A stretch of 20,452 nt of DNA, from assembly GCA_965370555.1 (NCBI GenBank), contig CBDUVB010000026.1, positions 1 to 20,452 on the forward strand, given 5' to 3'. Numbering within the stretch: the stretch's first letter is position 1; each line of letters opens with the position of its first letter. This document shows, piece after piece, positions 15,549 to 20,452 of this stretch. Both the position numbers and the translations under genes were made by a program. This DNA comes from JAJOKK01 sp965370555 (lineage in GTDB: Bacteria; Bipolaricaulota; Bipolaricaulia; UBA7950; UBA9294). The notes beneath the pieces were generated by a model. It saw only the letters and a list, made by a program, of their open reading frames with translations. It was not told the DNA's origin and made no database searches.

Positions 15549-16771
15549 CAGAGAGTACGCTCCAGATCAGTCATGATGTGCTCCCACAATGTCGCTGCTT
15601 GCTTTTCCACGGTATGTTTACGGATCAGTGAATACCCGGCCCTGATTAGCCGCACGCGCAGCTCCTCATCTTCTATCATACGCCGTATAGACGCGGCAAG
15701 CTGCTGCGCAGATCGCGGGCTTACAAGCAGACCCGTCTCCCCGTGTTGTATGATCTCCGGCACTCCTCCGACACGGGTAGCGACAATTGGCAATCCCGCC
15801 GCCATTGCCTCCCACAAGACCCTGGGTGTTCCTTCCGAAAGGGACGGGAGAACGAAGATATCCGCCTCGCGATAGAGGGCAAGCAGGTTGGGGCCGAACG
15901 ATACTTCGCCCGTGAACTCGACTGCTGACGACAATGCGTGCTTGGCTACGAGGGCGATGAGAGCCTTCCGGCAAGGACCGGTTCCGACGAGTATCAGCCG
16001 TACCGGCACTCCATCATGGAGGAGAAGACGAACAGCTTCGAGGAGGTACACGAGCCCCTTCACCGACACGAGACGCCCCACGAACAAGAGCCGAGTTGGC
16101 GTTGACTGACATGTGTCTTGTCGATCGGAGATTTGCGCCGCGGCTATGGCTGTTGGTGCAAAGGCAACCGATCGAACGGCGGATGAGCCATACAGCTGAG
16201 CCAAAGACGAACTGACCGCGATAACCATGCTGCTCCTGCTGGCTCGCAAAGCAAGTCGGTGCATCACCTCGGCGATCGGCGTGACGACGAGCTTGCGCGC
16301 TAGCCTGGGGTACTTGCCGCTGGTCTCGACGACCTCTCTGATGTCCCCCACAACGTAGAGAATGTGGGGCTTCTTCTTCCGCCGTACAGCATGAACGATG
16401 AGAGGAAACACGGGTGAGGGAAACTGGCTTACAATGACATCGGCGCGTGAGACGACCTGCAGGATGCGCCGCCATGTGGGTAGCAGGATCCAGGGGAGTC
16501 GAAGCAGGAAGCCTGCAAAGCTTTCCCCGTATGCGGGACGATGGCTAAACTCGATCTTTGCGCCCTCATCCAGTGGCCTCGATTGAGCGGTTGAGCCGGG
16601 TGTGTTGAGGATGATGCGCGCCTCTTGTGGGAACGCACGCAGGAGTCGAAGGAACGGGGGTGGTTCACCCTGCGGGGCAGCGACTGATTCCTCACTGAAG
16701 AAAGCGACGCAACGCGGCTGTGGAACCGAGTTCCTCACGCACGCTCCTGCTGGACCATTCTCTGATCTCAC
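15548..16771 (-). CDS. Family 4 glycosyltransferase
   Basis: 407 residues, GT-B fold. N-terminal acceptor domain about 15-215. C-terminal donor domain with VGRLVSVKG (231-239), LILVGTGP (259-266), VEFTGEV (284-290), the EX7E retaining motif from E313 to E321 (EGTPRVLWE) and AGLPIVATRVGGVPEII (325-341), followed by GETGLLV. It uses a nucleotide-sugar donor in the cytoplasm; the acceptor is unknown. The frame starts at GTG 16771 (AAGGAG about 10 nt upstream). A second GTG at 16738 (codon 12) has AGGAG 5 nt upstream and would give a more usual N-terminus, so the start is uncertain. It is the first gene of the GT4-GT2-membrane protein operon. No clear -35/-10 pair is seen upstream, although a TATACT lies at 16864-16869. 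Confidence 0.94.
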   Translation of the reverse strand: MRSENGPAGACVRNSVPQPRCVAFFSEESVAAPQGEPPPFLRLLRAFPQEARIILNTPGSTAQSRPLDEGAKIEFSHRPAYGESFAGFLLRLPWILLPTWRRILQVVSRADVIVSQFPSPVFPLIVHAVRRKKKPHILYVVGDIREVVETSGKYPRLARKLVVTPIAEVMHRLALRASRSSMVIAVSSSLAQLYGSSAVRSVAFAPTAIAAAQISDRQDTCQSTPTRLLFVGRLVSVKGLVYLLEAVRLLLHDGVPVRLILVGTGPCRKALIALVAKHALSSAVEFTGEVSFGPNLLALYREADIFVLPSLSEGTPRVLWEAMAAGLPIVATRVGGVPEIIQHGETGLLVSPRSAQQLAASIRRMIEDEELRVRLIRAGYSLIRKHTVEKQAATLWEHIMTDLERTL

Positions 16772-17122
16772 CTAATGCTCGCTCCTTTGCTTTGGAACTA
16801 CGGCTCTCCATTCTCGTTCGGAAGCAACAGACCCTTACCTGAACCCTATTGGCGAGTTGCTCCAGTATATCTCGATTGGCCTCCGTGAGACCAGTGAAGG
16901 CGAAGATGATTCATAGGTGAGTACGCCTAGAAGAACATCACAATGAACGACTGAATATCCCGCTTCTCCTTCAGAATGGAGGTGCCCTGAGGTACAATTT
17001 AAGCTGTATTCGAGGATACGCCACGGGAAGCATCAATACGGTTGTCGCCCGTGCCTGACGGAGAAGACGATTCCAAAGTCTCCGGCGTCGCAGGAGAGAG
17101 CTGAGAATGGAGCGGTGAGAAA
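16772..17122. other. 351-bp intergenic region between divergent operons
   Basis: It holds no open frame with a credible start and ribosome binding site, and no tRNA-like or other RNA fold I can recognise. It contains the plus-strand promoter candidate at 16970-16998, an unpaired minus-strand TATACT at 16864-16869 that could serve the GT4 operon, and ribosome binding sites for the flanking genes. A leader of about 118 nt precedes the ABC transporter; I see no riboswitch-like consensus in it. Confidence 0.6.
16970..16998 (+). promoter_or_regulatory. Candidate promoter for the ABC exporter gene
   Basis: TTCAGA (16970-16975, 4/6 to -35), a 17-nt spacer and TACAAT (16993-16998, 5/6 to -10). The predicted start near 17005 gives an untranslated leader of about 118 nt before the TTG start codon. 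Found by eye; no competing pair of similar quality was noticed on this strand. Confidence 0.5.
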
Positions 17123-18889
17123 TTGAAATCCCTATGGTTGGTTTTTCGCCATGTGAAGCGCTACAAACTGCCTCTGACGCTGACGATGATCAGCATGTTG
17201 GCCCTCGTGGGCATTCAGCTTCTCGGCCCTTGGTTGGTCCGGGCGATGGTTGCCGCCGTTACGGACCCGGAGGCGGGACCGAAGACCTTTGCTCTGGTTG
17301 CAAGGCTGGCCCTGCTGGCGCTGGCCGTCTACGTCGTCCGAGCACTGATGCGATTCGTTCGGAGCTACTCGGCCCACGTGGCCGGCTGGCACGTCGTGGC
17401 CGATCTCAGAAACGAGGTCTATCGGCATCTGCAGCGCCTTTCGCTGCGCTTCTACGAGGACAAGCAGACTGGACAACTCATGTCGCGTATGGTGAACGAT
17501 TCCGATCTACTGGAGCAGTTGGTCGCCCATGCCATACCGGACATTCTGGTCAACGTGCTCATGCTCATCGGCGTCACCGCAGTGCTGGTCAGCATGAGCT
17601 GGCAGCTTGCGGTACTAAGCATGATCCCAATTCCACTAATTCTTCTGGCTATGAGCGGGTTTGCTCGCTACGTACGTCCTGCCTTCCGACTGCGTCAGGT
17701 CGAACTGGGAGAACTCAACGCGGCCCTGAACGATAACATCTCGGGAATTCGAGAGATCCAGGCCTTCACTCGGGAGGATAGCGAGGCGGACCGCATTTGG
17801 AGCCGTATCGTCCGCTATCGCGACTCTTTGCTGCGGGCACTGCGTTTGATGGCCGTGTTCCACCCCTCTATCGAGTTTACCGCATCCTTGGGGACGATTG
17901 TGCTCATCTACTTTGGCGGGAGACTGGTGCTGCATGGGGAGTTGCCTATAGCCGATTTGGTTGCGTACTTCCTTTACCTGGAGCTGCTCTATCAGCCGGT
18001 ACGGGCACTGGGGAGCGCATGGGAGAGCGTCCAGCAGTCATTGGCTGGCGCCGATCGTATCGCTGAGTTGTTGGAGCAAGAACCCGATGTGAGCGAGCGG
18101 CCCGAAGCCATTGAGTTGCCGAGTCGTGCCCGCGGAGCCATCAGCTTGCGTAACGTGGGTTTCCGCTACAGCGTGGGCGAGATGGTGTTGCAGAACATCG
18201 ATCTCGATGTCGCGCCAGGTTCGGTCGTGGCACTTGTGGGGCCGTCGGGGGTGGGAAAGACCACGCTCTCGATGCTGATTTCCCGGTTCTACGACGTGTC
18301 TGAAGGGATGATTACCCTTGATGGACACGACATCCGCGACCTAACGCTGGAGAGTCTGCGCCGGCAGATGAGCATCGTGCTCCAGGAAGTCTTCCTGTTT
18401 CATGGGACCGTCCGCGAGAACATTCTTTTCGGTCGGCTCGACGCGAATGATCAAGAGATGATCGAGGCAGCGCGTATAGCAAACGCCGCCGACTTCATCG
18501 AATTGCTCCCTGAAGGGTACGAAACCATGATCGGCGAACGAGGGGTCAAGCTCTCCGGAGGCCAGCGGCAGCGGTTGGCCATCGCCCGAGCTGTGCTGAA
18601 AGACGCACCCATCTTGATCCTTGATGAAGCGACATCCTCGGTCGACACCGAAACCGAGCTGCTGATCCAACAGGCATTGGAGTGGCTGATGGTAGGACGG
18701 ACGACCATCGTCATTGCCCATCGTCTGTCGACCATTCGCAGCGCCGACAAGATTGTCGCTCTTAAGGACGGGCGGATCGTGGAACAGGGAACCCATGATG
18801 AGCTGATGGCACAGGACGGGATCTATCGGTACCTCAACCGAGTGCAAATGAATGAAGACGCGCAGCAGACCGCACTCTACGAAGGGTGA
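17123..18889 (+). CDS. ABC exporter half-transporter (fused membrane and ATPase domains)
   Basis: 588 residues of the MsbA/LmrA-type exporter family, which pumps lipids, peptides or drugs out of the cytoplasm as a dimer. The membrane domain (about 1-315) has helices near 18-45, 57-80, 138-157, 160-180, 250-268 and 276-292. The ATPase domain (about 335-575) has Walker A GPSGVGKTT (373-381), Q-loop VLQEVFLF (419-426), signature KLSGGQRQR (476-484), Walker B ILILDEATSSVD (497-508) and the H-loop AHRLST with H533. All catalytic residues are intact. The only in-frame start after the upstream stop (17102) is TTG at 17123, with GGAG at 17109-17112; a slow TTG start is therefore likely. It is monocistronic here and convergent with the next gene. 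Export of the nonribosomal peptide or of a glycolipid is possible by position only; substrate cannot be read from the sequence. Confidence 0.95.
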   Translation: MKSLWLVFRHVKRYKLPLTLTMISMLALVGIQLLGPWLVRAMVAAVTDPEAGPKTFALVARLALLALAVYVVRALMRFVRSYSAHVAGWHVVADLRNEVYRHLQRLSLRFYEDKQTGQLMSRMVNDSDLLEQLVAHAIPDILVNVLMLIGVTAVLVSMSWQLAVLSMIPIPLILLAMSGFARYVRPAFRLRQVELGELNAALNDNISGIREIQAFTREDSEADRIWSRIVRYRDSLLRALRLMAVFHPSIEFTASLGTIVLIYFGGRLVLHGELPIADLVAYFLYLELLYQPVRALGSAWESVQQSLAGADRIAELLEQEPDVSERPEAIELPSRARGAISLRNVGFRYSVGEMVLQNIDLDVAPGSVVALVGPSGVGKTTLSMLISRFYDVSEGMITLDGHDIRDLTLESLRRQMSIVLQEVFLFHGTVRENILFGRLDANDQEMIEAARIANAADFIELLPEGYETMIGERGVKLSGGQRQRLAIARAVLKDAPILILDEATSSVDTETELLIQQALEWLMVGRTTIVIAHRLSTIRSADKIVALKDGRIVEQGTHDELMAQDGIYRYLNRVQMNEDAQQTALYEG

Positions 18890-19015
18890 TGAGTACCTCC
18901 CGCGCTGATATTCCGCCTTCGAGACCCTTATTGACGCCGCGAGGATGCTCCCTCCACTCCGCGAATTGCCGAGCTTGTGGCCGTGTCGTGGTGCGCGGAT
19001 TCGAAATGGCTGAAT
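18890..19015. other. Convergent intergenic spacer
   Basis: A 126-bp region between the stop codons of the ABC exporter and the secreted protein. A 6-bp stem (tccgcg / cgcgga) with a roughly 30-nt loop is the best hairpin I find, which is too weak to call a terminator. Nothing else is supported. Confidence 0.4.
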
Positions 19016-20425
19016 CTACGGTTGCTGTATCTCGATCACGATCTCGCCGAGGCCTACATCAAGCTTGACTGAGCGCTCCCCGTTGCCCAACGTGACATCT
19101 CCCGACTTGCCGAGGAAGCCTCGGACTCCGCCAATCATGCCGGGGAATCGGTCGATAGAGACGTTGCCGATTCCCACTTTGGCGGCCACCGTAGCTGACG
19201 CGCTTGCCGGAAGTGCGAGGACAATGTTGCCGATCCCCAGATTCACGATCAACTGTTGGGCATACACATCGCGGAGATCAATCCCGCCCACGCCGTGTGC
19301 AACAATCAACGCGGTGGCACGTACATCGTGCAGATTCACATGCCCGGCGCCATTTTCGATGATAATCGTTTGGGCCTCATAGGAGACGAGATAGATGTCT
19401 CCGACACCGTTTTTTACCTTGAGATCGACTCCTACCGGAACCCGCAGGGTGTAGTCGACGTGGCCGGCGCCCACGGTCTTCAGTGTGATGCCCAGTTCGG
19501 TCACATCCGAGAGAACCTGCAATTCATCAATCCGTTGCTCTTTGGTGAAACATACGGCTTGCCATTCCACCACGCGATTCGGCGTCGTTTGGGCCGCATC
19601 GACCGAATACCCCGAGATCACGATATCACCGAGTGCGTTCTCGATGATCAGTTCGCTTTCGGCACGGACGACGAACGATCCATCGCTTACGGATGTAGCC
19701 TGAGCTTTGCCACTTGGCTTGTCATTGTCGGAACTTGTTACCGACCCGATGCCGCCGAATACGAGGCCGAAGCTGACCGTGGGTCCGGACAGGTCGAGGG
19801 ATGGTGCGGGAATACCGATCAGATCACCGAAGTCGATCCCGAAGACAGGCAGTATGTATCCGAGCCGAAGTTCGAATCCCATCCATGGAAGCAATTGAGC
19901 AGACATGCTGACGTATGGCTGCACAAAGCCCACGGCGCGTCCCAGCTCGCGGGATGTCGGCTCGGTGATAATACCACTGGGGGTAAAGCCTTCTGAAGCA
20001 GCGAATGCTTCGGTTACCGTAAGCACGTTAGCGCCAGCGCCGAACACTACTCCGACGGTGAGAACCGAGCTCTCATCGCCGCCGATGGCCGCACCGATAT
20101 CGAACCCGCCGCCGCCAAAAACCAGCTCGGCGTGACGGGTCTCGCTCTCAGAGGTCGCGAGCATGCCCCAACCGATGCCTCCAAACGACAGACCACCGAT
20201 TACGCCACCACGACCGCCTCCGCCCGCGCCAATCAGGAAATCACCCATCGGGGCCAATCCATTTTCCGACATGAAGGTATTAACCCCGGTCATGTCTGGG
20301 AAGAATGCCATCGCCATGGCGCCACCAAATCCGAATCCACGCGTTGCAGGTTCTGCCATCAGAAGGCTGGAGCCCATCGCGCTGATGCAGACAAGGATCG
20401 TGAGAAGACACAACATTCGTTTCAT
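19016..20425 (-). CDS. Secreted Gly-rich protein with C-terminal DUF4097/adhesin-like beta-solenoid
   Basis: 469 residues. A typical signal peptide (KR, then a hydrophobic core, about residues 1-24, cleavage near LLMA-EP). Residues about 25-230 are rich in Gly and small residues with alternating hydrophobics and clusters such as GAGGGGRGG (67-75) and VFGGGGFD (102-109), suggesting a beta-rich, possibly outer-membrane or surface domain. Residues about 255-469 are repeats of the form xGxG[DNHG]-[IV]-x-[LI]: NGVGD at 339, NGAGH at 358, HGVGG at 377, LGIGN at 396, VGIGN at 417. The first four are spaced exactly 19 residues apart, as in a right-handed beta-solenoid. ATG at 20425 has GAGGTGA 6 nt upstream. 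The function is unknown and it is not obviously linked to the rest of the window. Confidence 0.8.
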   Translation of the reverse strand: MKRMLCLLTILVCISAMGSSLLMAEPATRGFGFGGAMAMAFFPDMTGVNTFMSENGLAPMGDFLIGAGGGGRGGVIGGLSFGGIGWGMLATSESETRHAELVFGGGGFDIGAAIGGDESSVLTVGVVFGAGANVLTVTEAFAASEGFTPSGIITEPTSRELGRAVGFVQPYVSMSAQLLPWMGFELRLGYILPVFGIDFGDLIGIPAPSLDLSGPTVSFGLVFGGIGSVTSSDNDKPSGKAQATSVSDGSFVVRAESELIIENALGDIVISGYSVDAAQTTPNRVVEWQAVCFTKEQRIDELQVLSDVTELGITLKTVGAGHVDYTLRVPVGVDLKVKNGVGDIYLVSYEAQTIIIENGAGHVNLHDVRATALIVAHGVGGIDLRDVYAQQLIVNLGIGNIVLALPASASATVAAKVGIGNVSIDRFPGMIGGVRGFLGKSGDVTLGNGERSVKLDVGLGEIVIEIQQP

Positions 20426-20452
20426 CCGCGATCACCTCTCAAGTTGCTTCGG

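Noticed and set aside
18886..19068. Small plus-strand open frame after the ABC exporter
   Set aside because: No ribosome binding site beyond the exporter's own coding end, no motif, and it runs into the 3' end of the convergent secreted-protein gene.

Overview
The window is about 20.5 kb of gene-dense bacterial DNA, roughly mid-50s % GC by eye. Shine-Dalgarno sites are frequent and several starts are GTG or TTG. The phylum cannot be fixed from the sequence alone. A tungsten/molybdenum-type aldehyde ferredoxin oxidoreductase points to an anaerobic lineage, and a secreted Gly-rich, surface-type protein is compatible with a two-membrane cell envelope.

Left flank (1-3146): on the minus strand a dihydropyrimidinase/hydantoinase-like amidohydrolase lies upstream of an aldehyde ferredoxin oxidoreductase whose 3' end runs off the window. 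On the plus strand there is a pRiA4b ORF-3 family gene. A 59-nt bipartite palindrome (3154-3212) separates it from the next operon and has invaded the 3' end of the phosphopantetheinyl transferase gene.

Centre (3153-13033, minus strand): a compact nonribosomal peptide synthetase operon of four overlapping genes behind a good sigma-70-like promoter (13052-13080). In transcription order they are an oxalyl-CoA-synthetase-like acyl ligase fused to a carrier domain, a C-A-PCP synthetase, a C-A-PCP-TE synthetase and an Sfp-type phosphopantetheinyl transferase. If the line is colinear, an acyl starter is loaded, two amino acids are added, and the TE (with an apparent Cys nucleophile) releases an N-acyl dipeptide. 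The two A domains share a 774-bp block with only two mismatches. One mismatch changes a residue of the predicted specificity code (Gly versus Glu).

Right of the operon (13204-16771): a plus-strand gene of the glucosamine-inositolphosphorylceramide-transferase-like beta-propeller family faces a minus-strand trio. That trio is a GT4 glycosyltransferase, a membrane GT2 glycosyltransferase and a small two-helix membrane protein whose 3' half lies antisense to the propeller gene. These genes look like surface glycan or glycolipid functions and may or may not act on the peptide product.

Right end (16772-20452): a 351-bp intergenic region holds a plausible promoter. It is followed by an ABC exporter half-transporter with a TTG start, and then, convergent to it, a secreted Gly-rich protein whose C-terminal half is a 19-residue-period beta-solenoid of the DUF4097/adhesin-like kind. 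The exporter is a candidate for moving the peptide or glycolipid, but that is only inference from position.
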